Shown piece after piece: positions 26,917-35,396 of a stretch of DNA of 64,000 nucleotides (within the stretch, counting starts at the first letter, position 1; each line of letters opens with the position of its first letter). The notes under the pieces are model-generated. The model had not been told where the DNA came from. It did not search any database and saw nothing but the letters and a program-made list of their open reading frames with translations. The translations under genes were made by a program, and so were the position numbers. Origin of the DNA: Agrobacterium tumefaciens (GTDB lineage Bacteria > Pseudomonadota > Alphaproteobacteria > Rhizobiales > Rhizobiaceae); contig NZ_CP115842.1 in NCBI RefSeq assembly GCF_013318015.2, forward strand, positions 806,001 to 870,000. Direction: 5' to 3'.

Positions 26917-28056
26917 TTGACTGAGAGACGGCAGGGCGGGTTGGCAGGCATTGGCGCAACACAGGGTGCGCTTCTGGGATATATCAGGCGCAAGGGTTCG
27001 GCCTCGCGGGTCGAGCTTGCCGACTATTGCAGCATAACGCCGGCTGCCGTGAGCATGATGACGCGCAATCTGCTTGAACGCGGTATCATCGAGGAAGGTG
27101 CACGCCGGCAGGAAGGCCGTGGCGCACCCCATATCGACCTCACGCTCAAAAAAACTGTCGGTTACGCCCTTGGTGCGCACGCCAACCGTTATTCGGTGAT
27201 GTTGACGCTGTTGAATTTTGGCGGAGAGATCGTTGGAGAATTGCAGATGCGCGGCTCCTATGACGCGTTTTCCGATGTCCAACGGGCGCTTCAGGACGGA
27301 TCCGAAGAACTACTGACGAAAAATGCGATCAACAGGAGCCAACTGATCGGCGCGGCCATTGCAATGCCGACCCGCTTTCGCAAGGAAGCCATGTCGCTCG
27401 ATCTTGCCGAAGAGGTTATTTCCTGGGCCGGGTCTGACCTTTCCGCCATGCTGCGCGAGGCGCTGCGTTGTCCGGTGATCATAGAAAATGATGCCAATGC
27501 CGCAGCCATGGGTGAACTGACGCTTGGCAATGCGGACGGACACGAAAATTTCGCTTATCTCTATCTGTCCGAGGGGATCGGCGGCGGCATCATTATCAAA
27601 AATGAGCTTTATCGCGGTTATCTCGGCAATGCCGGCGAGATCGGCGCCTTGCGCGGCCGCAGCACTTCGCGGCCCTCCTTCGAAGACCTGGCGGCATGGT
27701 GCGTGGAGCATGTGGGAGAAAAACCCTCGGGGCGCGCACCCGAGGTCTGGACGGATTACCTCTTGCGCAACTCCGCCGTGTTTGAGGCGTGGCTGGAACG
27801 GGCGGGACCGGAGGTTGCGCGCCTCGCCTTCGCTGTCAGCGCCGTTCTGGCGCCCACGGCAATCTTTGTCGGCGGCACCTTACCAAGGATCGTACGACAG
27901 CGGCTGGCGGAATGGCTGGATTACGAACGCTCGGACCCGTTCGACGGCGCAAAGGTGATACAGCCGAAAATCCAGCTGCCGGATGTGGTTGCGACAGACC
28001 CCGTGGCCTTCGGTGCGGCGGCGATGATCCTGCACGGCGTCGGAGAAGTGCGTTAA
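26917..28056 (+). CDS. ROK-family transcriptional regulator
   Basis: The 379-aa protein has an N-terminal winged helix (SRVELADYCSITPAAVSMMT, then GRGAPHI in the wing) and a ROK sugar-binding domain with VIIENDANAAAMGELTLG and GIGGGIIIKNELYRG. The usual ROK zinc motif C-x-C-G-x2-G-C is missing: the corresponding stretch reads GNAGEIGALRGRS and then diverges, so zinc binding is doubtful. Start is TTG 26917, since a GGGAGAG box lies ten bases upstream. It probably represses the divergent importer/GDPD operon until an inducer sugar or phosphodiester product binds. Confidence 0.88.
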   Translation: MTERRQGGLAGIGATQGALLGYIRRKGSASRVELADYCSITPAAVSMMTRNLLERGIIEEGARRQEGRGAPHIDLTLKKTVGYALGAHANRYSVMLTLLNFGGEIVGELQMRGSYDAFSDVQRALQDGSEELLTKNAINRSQLIGAAIAMPTRFRKEAMSLDLAEEVISWAGSDLSAMLREALRCPVIIENDANAAAMGELTLGNADGHENFAYLYLSEGIGGGIIIKNELYRGYLGNAGEIGALRGRSTSRPSFEDLAAWCVEHVGEKPSGRAPEVWTDYLLRNSAVFEAWLERAGPEVARLAFAVSAVLAPTAIFVGGTLPRIVRQRLAEWLDYERSDPFDGAKVIQPKIQLPDVVATDPVAFGAAAMILHGVGEVR

Positions 28057-28085
28057 AGGCCGGAGCGCATGTCCCGGGGGAGGCC

Positions 28086-28409
28086 TCAGCCGAGATTGGT
28101 CACCATGAAATAGATCAGCCAGCAATGCCCGATCACCAGCACGGCCCAGGCCCATTTTGCAAGCCTGATATCGACATCGATGACGGTATTGCTGATTTCC
28201 GCCACGCGAAAAGCCTCTTCCTCAACCCGGTTCTCCGGCGGGCGAGATCTCAGCACCTTCCTGGAAACCGGCTCGCCCACGACATAAAGCCTGTCGTTCG
28301 CAACTGATGGACGCGGGTCGTCGTTGGCGCTCCCGTCAAGGGAAAGCACGTCGTCACCCGAGGCGCAACTCACCGCTAATAGCTGTGATGACACCCGCCT
28401 GTTACGCAT
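28086..28409 (-). CDS. Small putative lipoprotein with C-terminal membrane helix
   Basis: From ATG 28409, which follows a GGAGG box, the frame encodes 107 aa. It starts MRNRRVSSQLLAVSCASG, where LAVSC could be a lipobox. A hydrophobic segment near the C-terminus (WAWAVLVIGHCWLIYFMV) should span the membrane. No known domain is recognised. It is convergent with the ROK gene. The strong ribosome site and the membrane segment are the reasons to accept it. Confidence 0.55.
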   Translation of the reverse strand: MRNRRVSSQLLAVSCASGDDVLSLDGSANDDPRPSVANDRLYVVGEPVSRKVLRSRPPENRVEEEAFRVAEISNTVIDVDIRLAKWAWAVLVIGHCWLIYFMVTNLG

Positions 28410-28597
28410 GTTACCTCCATTGGGCATCACAAATCTTCCACACAATAAAAATAAAAAAATTCACCTGCTGCTCCCGACAAAGCCTTGGCTTTACCGGGCA
28501 TATTTGCGATGCGCGCAATACGCGCCGCGCCAGTTGAACCCCTTCTCGCCCCACGCTCTTGCGCTCCCCCGGAAACGCATCGGCATCAGCCCCGCCA

Positions 28598-29083
28598 TTA
28601 ACGTGCCGGGCTTCCCGGCAAATCGTGCCTTCCCGCGTAAGGCCTTACCTCTCGCTGGATCAGGAAGACGGATTTCTCGACCGGCAGCGGTTCGGCTGTC
28701 CGGTAGCGATGAGACCGCTTGGAATATTCAAACCGGATCCGCCTGTCTTCGAACTTCCCCGCCAGAACGCGATAGCCGTTGACGACCTCGTTCAGTATTT
28801 CCAGCTCTTCTCCCCACAGCCAGCCACCGTAAGAAGTGCCTTCGTTGGAGCGCAGCACGATCTCGAAAAAATGCCCGCCGGCTGCAAATGGCATGCGGAA
28901 AATAATATCGAGATTGTCCTCATCTTCGTCGTCGCATGCCGACAGTCTGGCATGGGCAACCTTCGCATGGGCCAGCGCCGAGACCGGATAGAACGGGCGC
29001 CCTTTGAACCACATGAACTCACACACCGCATAACCGACGTCGTCGGCACGCTGGTAAGGTTCAGTACGCGGCTCGAACGCCAT
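28598..29083 (-). CDS. Hypothetical protein, 161 aa
   Basis: The minus frame from ATG 29083 (MAFEPRTEPYQRADDVGYAV, box GGAAG) is soluble and natural in composition, with aromatic and acidic stretches such as SACDDEDEDNLDIIFRMPF and GGWLWGEELEILNEVVNGY. The opposite-strand frame over the same region is rich in Arg, Pro and Gln and reads like a shadow. I do not recognise a family. It may be part of the same transcript as the small lipoprotein, or a separate gene; the 188 bases between them hold nothing I can identify. Confidence 0.6.
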   Translation of the reverse strand: MAFEPRTEPYQRADDVGYAVCEFMWFKGRPFYPVSALAHAKVAHARLSACDDEDEDNLDIIFRMPFAAGGHFFEIVLRSNEGTSYGGWLWGEELEILNEVVNGYRVLAGKFEDRRIRFEYSKRSHRYRTAEPLPVEKSVFLIQREVRPYAGRHDLPGSPAR

Positions 29084-29256
29084 GTAGCTTCCGTTAAACG
29101 CTATCAATTTCGAAAATTCCCGATGCCTGCCTGATGCATGATTGCTGTTTTCCGCCCGTCGCCCGCGCCTCTATTCACGACAATAGGCAAGCGGCGTCAC
29201 ACCAGCGTCAAATGGAACGCCAATGATGACTTTCAATTTCCCGGACACATTGTTAG

Positions 29257-31209
29257 ATGGTGATTCATGAGGGAACGAAATTGGCTGGGAACGCTGAACT
29301 GATACCGATCCGGCTTTTTGGCACCCCGCGCTGCGATGCGGTGCGGCAAGCGTTTTTCCCGTCCAAGGGCTTTGCCCTCACTGCCGCCCTGATCCTTGCT
29401 CCCAATCAGTCCCTTTCCCGCCAGCAGGCCGCATCGCTGTTATGGGAAAACGTCGAGCAAAAAAGGGCACTGGGCAATTTGCGGCAGCTGATCCTGCGCC
29501 TCCAGAAGCTGTCGAGCGATGACGATGCCATCCTTCTGACAGAAGGGAACGACCTGAAGGCCGGAAAGCTGGCGCAGCGGACCGACCTTGCGATCTTTCT
29601 TGCCGGCGCGAGAGCAGAAGACCCGATGCAGAGGCTGCAAGCCCTGCTCGAATTCGGCGGCGATCTGCTGGAGGGGCTGGAGGCTGGGCAGGACCACCTT
29701 TATCTCTGGCTGCTGTCTGAGCGACGCCGTCTCAAGGACCTGTTCTTTTCAAGCTATACACCGCTTCTGGAGGAGTTGACGCGGTTCGGCCGCGCCAGTT
29801 CGAACAACATCGCATCGCTTGCCGAATGCGCGCTGAAGATCGAGCCGGAGCGCGAGGAAACCTACCGCGCCGCCATGGCGGCCTATGCGCGGGTGGGAAA
29901 CACCAGCGCCTGCGAGGGAATTTTCCAGCTTCTGATGGAACAGCTCCGCCAGGAGGACCGACCTCCGGAGGCCGAGACAGTGGCGCTTCGACGGCGGATA
30001 CAAAGTCTGGCCTCGACGATAGTATCCCCCGCCGAACCGGATGAGGGTAGCCGCCGAAAACCGATGGCAAAACCACGCGTCGCCTTCAGCCGTCCGGTGC
30101 GGGTGGACGGGCTTGCGGTATCGCCGGTGATGAGTGCCTTTGTCGAGGATGTCGCCAATAGTCTCGTTCGATACCGGACCTTCACCGTTCTTTCGACGCA
30201 CAGCACCTTTGTAGCGACACACGACCGGACCGACGACAGTTATGCAATGTTGCGGGCGGATTACCGCATCGTCTCCACGGTTTTCGACGATGCCCGCATG
30301 TCGGTAGCGCTGATCGAGGAAGCGACCGGAGAAATCGTCTGGTCGCTGGAGGTTGTGCTGACCGCGCGGCATATTCACGCCGCTTTTCGACTGCTGTCCA
30401 AACAGGTGGCCGCGGGGCTTGCCCGCGAGATCGAGCGGCTTCAGGTGGAACCAGACCGCAACCACAGCGGCGAGGCCTACCGGCAATTGCTGGAGGGCCA
30501 GCAGCTTCTGCGCGGCAAGTGCGACCTGCCGCTTCTTCGAAGAGCACGCTCGATGTTCCGCAAGGCGGTCGATCTGGATAACAGCATGGCGGTTGCCCGC
30601 GCCCGCGTGGCGCAGAGCCTGCAGCTGGAATGGCTGATGCTGGGCGGCAACGACCCCCACCTGCTGCACCGCGCCAAGGCGGAGGCAGACGCCTCCGTCG
30701 AAATCGATCCCGCTCTTGGCGTCGGCCACTGGATGTGCGCCGTCGTGGCGCTCTACCAGCGGGATTTCGACATATCCGCCGAAAGGTTCTTCGAAGCGGA
30801 GGCGCTTGCGCCCAACTCCGCCGACCTTTTGCTCCAGCATGCCGATGCGCTCGCCCATTTCGGCGATGCCGAAACCGCATGGGAAAAGTTTCAGCAAGCC
30901 ATCGACCTCAATCCGCTCGCACCCGACATCTACTGGTGGGCGGGCGCCAGCATCGCGTTCAAGCGTGAGGATTACGGCGCGGCAGTAGAACTGTGCGCGC
31001 GCATGGAAAATGACGAGCCGGCATTGCGCGTCTTGACCGCGAGCCACGCGCTCCACGGTGATTTGGACGCTGCCCGGGAAACCGGCAGCAGGCTTCAGGA
31101 AAACTATCCGGGTATGACGGCGAGGGAAATCAGCAGCCTGTCCCCAGACCGAGACCCGGTAGCGAATGAAAAATTCTATAACGCACTTCGATTAGCTGGG
31201 ATCAAATAG
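29257..31209 (+). CDS. SARP/BTAD-type transcriptional activator with TPR domain
   Basis: The 650-aa protein has four recognisable parts. Residues about 15-110 resemble a SARP winged helix (LSRQQAASLLWENVEQKRA, then LGNLRQLILRLQKL). Residues about 115-250 match a BTAD bundle. Residues about 270-395 resemble the TolB-like/CadC-associated domain (STHSTFVATHDRTDDSYAML, EEATGEIVWS). The C-terminal 230 residues are TPR repeats (ARSMFRKAVDLDNSMAVARA, FFEAEALAPNSADLLLQHAD, KFQQAIDLNPLAPDIYWWAG). It is probably a pathway-specific regulator for the YcaO/TfuA genes that start eight bases after its stop. ATG 29257 has little ribosome site; TTG 29281 with GAGGGAAC is an alternative. Confidence 0.85.
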   Translation: MVIHEGTKLAGNAELIPIRLFGTPRCDAVRQAFFPSKGFALTAALILAPNQSLSRQQAASLLWENVEQKRALGNLRQLILRLQKLSSDDDAILLTEGNDLKAGKLAQRTDLAIFLAGARAEDPMQRLQALLEFGGDLLEGLEAGQDHLYLWLLSERRRLKDLFFSSYTPLLEELTRFGRASSNNIASLAECALKIEPEREETYRAAMAAYARVGNTSACEGIFQLLMEQLRQEDRPPEAETVALRRRIQSLASTIVSPAEPDEGSRRKPMAKPRVAFSRPVRVDGLAVSPVMSAFVEDVANSLVRYRTFTVLSTHSTFVATHDRTDDSYAMLRADYRIVSTVFDDARMSVALIEEATGEIVWSLEVVLTARHIHAAFRLLSKQVAAGLAREIERLQVEPDRNHSGEAYRQLLEGQQLLRGKCDLPLLRRARSMFRKAVDLDNSMAVARARVAQSLQLEWLMLGGNDPHLLHRAKAEADASVEIDPALGVGHWMCAVVALYQRDFDISAERFFEAEALAPNSADLLLQHADALAHFGDAETAWEKFQQAIDLNPLAPDIYWWAGASIAFKREDYGAAVELCARMENDEPALRVLTASHALHGDLDAARETGSRLQENYPGMTAREISSLSPDRDPVANEKFYNALRLAGIK

Positions 31210-31217
31210 GAGTTATT

Positions 31218-31646
31218 ATGTCCTCGCACTTCTTTATTGTCGGAAAAAAGGGTTTCGGCGTTCTCTTCATTCGCACGGCGCCGCTCAGGGTTGCGTCCGT
31301 CTCGCATGAGACGATTGCCGCCTATGAAGCCAGCCATCCCGGTGTGGACGGTTACGCGCGCGTTGCTGCGGCAGCAAAATCCATGCTCGTTCGTCAGGAC
31401 GGCCAGCCCGAAAACGAGCTGGATCAGGTCCAGATCCAGGGCATCGAAGCCCTCGTCGCCGGCGGCGCTGTCGTTTCCGAGGCCGATTTCGCCTTTGTCG
31501 GCGAAGTGATCGACGCCGGCTGGGATTTCAACCGCATGGTGCAGGCGCCGATCGAATCGGCCCTGAAGGCTGTTGGTCCGGCGGGTTCCGTCACCGGCGA
31601 ACTGTTCGACGCCATCCTTGCCGACGACACCAACGCGGCGCCTTGA
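31218..31646 (+). CDS. 142-aa cysteine-free protein; candidate substrate of the YcaO/TfuA pair
   Basis: An AGGAG box five bases before ATG 31218 makes the start clear. The product begins MSSHFFIVGKKGFGVLFIRT, is mostly helical by composition, ends SVTGELFDAILADDTNAAP and contains no cysteine at all. I recognise no family. It is placed between the regulator and the YcaO gene, the position where RiPP precursors are often encoded, though 142 aa is long for one. Lack of Cys argues against thiazole formation, but YcaO-TfuA pairs are known to make backbone thioamides, which need no Cys side chain. Five Arg residues could be targets of the pentein-like protein. It could instead be a carrier or a separate enzyme subunit. 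Confidence 0.8.
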   Translation: MSSHFFIVGKKGFGVLFIRTAPLRVASVSHETIAAYEASHPGVDGYARVAAAAKSMLVRQDGQPENELDQVQIQGIEALVAGGAVVSEADFAFVGEVIDAGWDFNRMVQAPIESALKAVGPAGSVTGELFDAILADDTNAAP

Positions 31647-31662
31647 TTGCGCCCCCGCAGCC

Positions 31663-32880
31663 TTGACCGCTGACGGCGCACATATTCCAGCGACAGCGGC
31701 TTTAGGGCATCCGGACGCTTCGTTCTTCGATCCCGAACTGCTTCGGCGGTTCGGGATTACCCGCGTCGGAGACGTGACCGGTCTCGATATTATCGGCATA
31801 CCCGTCTGGTTCGCGACGCGGCCCAATTCACGCGGACTGTCGGTCTCCCAGGGCAAGGGGCTTGTCGCGGAGCAGGCACGGCTTTCCGCGATCATGGAAG
31901 CGATCGAAGGTGCCGTCGCCGAAGACACCCGCAAACATATCACCACTTTCGGCTCCATTCGTGAGATGCGGGACAAGGGCGCCCCTCTCGTTCCTTTCGA
32001 AACGATCGGCCGGGTCGACCCGGACACTCTTGATCTGCGAAACGAACGCGCCTGGGTGAAGGGAACATCCATACGCCAGCAGCTGGAGGTTTTTGCCCCC
32101 TATGAGCTGGTGGGCATGGATTTTCGCGCGGATTTCCCCTGGGACCGGCAGGCCTTTCTCATGAGTTCGCAAGGTCTTGCGGCGGGTTTCGACCATGACC
32201 ACGCGGTTCTGCACGCCTTGCTCGAACTCATCGAAAACGACGCCTGCTTTCTCGTCGATACCTTCGAAACCCGCAATATCGCGCCGGAACCGGTCGTGTT
32301 GCCGATGGGTGTCGACACATCCTTCGATGCTCTTGTTCAACACCTTTCACATATCGGACTGCCGCCCCGCTTCTTTGATCTCACCAATACGCTCGGCGTG
32401 CCTGTAGTCATGGCGAGCCTGCCACGGTCAATCCACGCGCAGGACGGACTTGCCACCCGCAGCGCTGCCGGCGCAGCGTGCCGGTTTGGCACCTATGACG
32501 CGGCAATTGCCGCGCTGCTGGAGGCGATCCAGTCGCGACTGACTGACATCAGCGGCGCGAGGGACGATCTCTCTCCTTTGCGCTACCAGCGGGATATGTT
32601 TGCGGCGGGACCGGCGGCATCCGAGGTGTGGCCAATGGACCGGATCCCGGCCAGTCTCGATTTTGCGAATAGCGATCCGGCTCTACCGCCGTGGCGTCAG
32701 CTTGCAGAGCATCTTTTCGCCGCCGGGATCGACGACATCTATGTCTTTGCGCTGGAAACGGGCGTATCCGGTCTGCATGTCGTCCGGGTTCTGGCAAGCG
32801 GCCTCACCCCTGCCGGTGGTGGCCTTCAACGTATATCCCAGCGCACGCTCGACCGGTTCCTGAACCTCGGAGGCCTTTGA
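31663..32880 (+). CDS. YcaO-domain cyclodehydratase/thioamidation ATPase
   Basis: The C-terminal two thirds carry the YcaO ATP-binding signatures: SAIMEAIEGAV (Ser75, Glu79, Glu82), HALLELIENDAC (Glu188, Glu191, Asp193) and LEAIQSRLTDISGARDD (Glu287, Gln290, Arg292). YcaO enzymes phosphorylate a peptide backbone amide; with TfuA the product is a thioamide. The N-terminal start is unsure. TTG 31663 is chosen (MTADGAHIPA), leaving 16 bases after the 142-aa gene but no clear ribosome site; TTG 31573 or 31618 would overlap that gene. There is no Pro-rich C-terminus of the azoline-forming class. The stop overlaps the tfuA start (TGATG), showing coupled translation. Confidence 0.93.
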   Translation: MTADGAHIPATAALGHPDASFFDPELLRRFGITRVGDVTGLDIIGIPVWFATRPNSRGLSVSQGKGLVAEQARLSAIMEAIEGAVAEDTRKHITTFGSIREMRDKGAPLVPFETIGRVDPDTLDLRNERAWVKGTSIRQQLEVFAPYELVGMDFRADFPWDRQAFLMSSQGLAAGFDHDHAVLHALLELIENDACFLVDTFETRNIAPEPVVLPMGVDTSFDALVQHLSHIGLPPRFFDLTNTLGVPVVMASLPRSIHAQDGLATRSAAGAACRFGTYDAAIAALLEAIQSRLTDISGARDDLSPLRYQRDMFAAGPAASEVWPMDRIPASLDFANSDPALPPWRQLAEHLFAAGIDDIYVFALETGVSGLHVVRVLASGLTPAGGGLQRISQRTLDRFLNLGGL

Positions 32881-33593
32881 TGAAGCCGGTGGTTTTTGCA
32901 GGCCCGTCCATCCACGGCATCGCACCCGCGCAGATTTCCGGCCTCGATCTTCGTGGCCCGGCTGCCTGCGGCGACATTTTCGACGCGGTAAAGCAGGGTG
33001 CCCGGACAATCGGGCTGATCGACGGCCTCTACGGTGACTGCGCCGCCGTGTGGCACAAGGAAATCCTGTTCGCGCTGTCAGGCGGCGTCACTGTTCTCGG
33101 TGCCGCCAGCATGGGCGCGCTAAGAGCGGCGGAATGCGCGGCCTTCGGCATGATCGGCATCGGCGAAATCTTTGAAGCCTATCGGGACGGGCTGCGTTTT
33201 TCCGACGCCGATGTGGCAGTCAGCCACGCGCCCGGCGAACTCGACTACCGCCCGCTTACAATCGCGCTTGTCGATGCCGAAGCGACGCTCGAAGCGTGTC
33301 GCGCCGCTATCGCCCCAGAGGAACACGACGCCTTGCTGAACGCCGCCCGCAAGCTGCATTTTAACCGCAGGACATGGCGTGCAATGGCAACTGAGGCAAA
33401 CCTCAACCTCGAGACCGCAAATTTTCTGGCCGGAAACGCGGTTTCCGCCAAACGCAACGATGCGGCCCGGCTTTTAGGCCTGCTTGGCAGCGGAGAATTG
33501 CCATCCCCGCCGCCGCAATCGTGGAAATTACAGAACACGGTATTTTTCCAGCAATTGGCCACGCGGCAGACGGCGGGAGAAAAAGCGTCTTGA
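32880..33593 (+). CDS. tfuA: TfuA-like protein, partner of YcaO
   Basis: The 237-aa product matches the TfuA family: VVFAGPSIHGI at the N-terminus, RTIGLIDGLYGDCAAVWHKE, ALSGGVTVLGAASMGALRAA and GIGEIFEAYRDG, then HAPGELDYRPLT. TfuA proteins were named from trifolitoxin production in Rhizobium and work with YcaO in thioamide formation, including thioglycine in methyl-coenzyme M reductase, where they are thought to help deliver sulfur. ATG 32880 shares one base with the YcaO stop and has a GGAGG box six bases upstream. Its own stop overlaps the next gene. Confidence 0.95.
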   Translation: MKPVVFAGPSIHGIAPAQISGLDLRGPAACGDIFDAVKQGARTIGLIDGLYGDCAAVWHKEILFALSGGVTVLGAASMGALRAAECAAFGMIGIGEIFEAYRDGLRFSDADVAVSHAPGELDYRPLTIALVDAEATLEACRAAIAPEEHDALLNAARKLHFNRRTWRAMATEANLNLETANFLAGNAVSAKRNDAARLLGLLGSGELPSPPPQSWKLQNTVFFQQLATRQTAGEKAS

Positions 33594-34795
33594 CCGCTGC
33601 CCCGCACCCGTCTCTGCTGCCCGACTGCGGAGGACTGATCCGGACAATCGCGCTTGCCTTGCCCGCCGCGTTTTTTGCGGGTGACAGGGCTGAAGGGGGC
33701 GTCTCTCCGCTCATCCCGATCGGAAACCTGCTTTCGGCTCTGCCTTCCGACGTCACGGCCCTTGTTCTTATCGATGGCCCCTGTCTCGCCTCCGCTGAAA
33801 GCTGGCTCAGCAGGCTGGCAGCCACCTGCACCGCAGAACTGTTACCGCTCGATGCAACCAGCAGCGTTTCGCACCCGTGGATACAGGACGTGTTCCACGT
33901 TCGGACTGCTGATGGGATCGCAACCGAACTGCTTTGTGCATCGGAAAGCGCCGTCACTGGCGAGCTCGCCAATCGTCTCGGGCTTGCCGCCAACGCTTCG
34001 CATGTCACTTTGCCGGGCGGTAACCAGCTGGTCGGGCCGGACTTTCGATTGGTGGGCCATTCCAGCCTGCAGGACGACAGGGGTATGGCAAACAATGCGG
34101 CAACCGAACGGCCGCAACAATGGCAGCGGGTTCAGGCACTCGACTACAGAACCCTGGGCAGTTTCGGATATCGGCCGGAAGACCTCGGCAATGCCTCGGC
34201 CTCAATCGCTCTTACCTCGGCAAACACGTCGCCTCCGGCGATCACCTTCGGAAAAATCCACCAATGCGGTTTCCACGTCGACCAGTTCGTTTCGGTCACA
34301 GGTCTAAGACGCGATGGCCACCCGCTATTGCTGGTTGCCGATCCGGTGGCCCATGAATGCAACGCCCGTAATGCGATGGATTTGAAACGTAAACTGGATG
34401 CCTCCGTTCTATTGCTGGCACAGCAGGGCTTCGCAATCCTGCGAAATCCCATTCCGGTTTTACCCACCATCGACACCAACAAATGCCTGCCTCGGCTTTA
34501 TAACAACGTGCTTGTTGAAAATATCGTGCGCTCCGACCAAGAGAAGCCATTCGTCTGGGTTCCCCATTTCGGTGATGCGGAAACGCTCGACGGTTTCGAC
34601 CGAGAGAACAGGAAAATTTGGGAAAGACTGGGCTTTCACGCCATCGGCGTGGCCGGCTGGAGCCATTTTGCCAGCAGAAACGGGGCATTGCGATGTGCAA
34701 CAAAGGTGATAAACCGTCAACCAGCACAGCATACCGACGGAAAACAGCCTTACTTTATCAGTAACACCTCACAATACCCGTGGAAATTGTGTTGA
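33590..34795 (+). CDS. Pentein-fold guanidino-modifying enzyme-like protein (agmatine deiminase/PAD-like)
   Basis: From TTG 33590, with GGGAGA about nine bases upstream, this gives 401 aa. The start overlaps the TfuA stop (TTGA). The sequence carries in order the landmarks of the guanidino-modifying (pentein) superfamily: HPWIQDVF (Asp100), LPGGNQLVG (Asn145 in GGN), FHVDQF (His229-x-Asp231) and NGALRCATKVINRQP (Cys369). The last resembles the nucleophile loop of agmatine and peptidyl-arginine deiminases (G-x-H-C-x-T). Residues for a Cys-His-Asp triad are therefore present. The expected chemistry is arginine/guanidine deimination or amidino transfer. In a YcaO/TfuA context this suggests Arg conversion in the same substrate, which is inference. 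It has extra Cys residues and is divergent overall. Confidence 0.75.
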   Translation: MTAAPHPSLLPDCGGLIRTIALALPAAFFAGDRAEGGVSPLIPIGNLLSALPSDVTALVLIDGPCLASAESWLSRLAATCTAELLPLDATSSVSHPWIQDVFHVRTADGIATELLCASESAVTGELANRLGLAANASHVTLPGGNQLVGPDFRLVGHSSLQDDRGMANNAATERPQQWQRVQALDYRTLGSFGYRPEDLGNASASIALTSANTSPPAITFGKIHQCGFHVDQFVSVTGLRRDGHPLLLVADPVAHECNARNAMDLKRKLDASVLLLAQQGFAILRNPIPVLPTIDTNKCLPRLYNNVLVENIVRSDQEKPFVWVPHFGDAETLDGFDRENRKIWERLGFHAIGVAGWSHFASRNGALRCATKVINRQPAQHTDGKQPYFISNTSQYPWKLC

Positions 34796-34861
34796 ATGTC
34801 TACCTTCAACAATATTAATTGATAAATATCCAATTTAAGAACCTCACAACTGGAGGAGTTC

Positions 34862-35302
34862 ATGATGCAGGCCAAACTACCCAGCCCGATCGATGTGCAT
34901 GTGGGTACACAAATCCGAATGCGCCGCAAGTCGCTCGGCATGAGTCAAAGCGCGCTGGCGGGCCGGTTGGGCATTACCTTCCAGCAGGTCCAGAAATACG
35001 AAAAGGGTGCCAATCGCGTCGGCGCGTCCCGTTTGCAAGCCATTGCATCGGTTCTCGGCGTCGATGTCAGCTCTTTGTTCGCCAATGCGACGCCGGATGT
35101 CGGAAACGCCAATCCCGCCCTTGGCACGATCAATGCCATGCAGTCTTTCGTTGCGTCGAATGAAGGATTTTCGCTCAATCAGGCCTTTGCCCGAATCAAG
35201 AGCGCAACCGTGCGCAAGAGCATCGTTGCCCTCGTGACATCGCTTGCGGCTACCGAAGCGGCGGAAAATAACGGCGCGCCGGAAAACAAGAGCGACGATT
35301 GA
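34862..35302 (+). CDS. XRE-family regulator, PraR/PhrR-like
   Basis: The 146-aa protein has an N-terminal helix-turn-helix, VGTQIRMRRKSLGMSQSALA followed by GITFQQVQKYEKGANRVGAS, the typical XRE fold of rhizobial PraR/PhrR-like regulators. A helical C-terminus of 70 residues probably serves dimerisation. The strong GGAGGAG box precedes ATG 34862; a second ATG follows at once. The 66-base spacer after the pentein gene is AT-rich and could hold a promoter, so it may be a separate unit rather than part of the YcaO block. Confidence 0.88.
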   Translation: MMQAKLPSPIDVHVGTQIRMRRKSLGMSQSALAGRLGITFQQVQKYEKGANRVGASRLQAIASVLGVDVSSLFANATPDVGNANPALGTINAMQSFVASNEGFSLNQAFARIKSATVRKSIVALVTSLAATEAAENNGAPENKSDD

Positions 35303-35309
35303 CGCAGGT

Positions 35310-35331
35310 GTGACGCTCGCGTGACGCTCGA
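35310..35331. repeat. 11-bp tandem direct repeat
   Basis: GTGACGCTCGC (35310-35320) is followed at once by GTGACGCTCGA (35321-35331). The pair lies between the XRE gene and the 77-aa gene, one helical turn apart, and could be a regulator site for the small gene. It could also be a chance duplication. Confidence 0.45.
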
Positions 35332-35396
35332 TGTGGTCGAAAATGAACAACGCGGGATCAACGCGTTTTCATACTGTCGACTGTCGAGAGGGAATC

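Noticed and set aside
28559..29134. 191-codon plus-strand frame
   Set aside because: The minus-strand frame in the same place has a ribosome site and more natural composition.
29749..31056. 435-codon minus-strand frame
   Set aside because: Antisense to the SARP/TPR regulator, whose repeats and domains read naturally.
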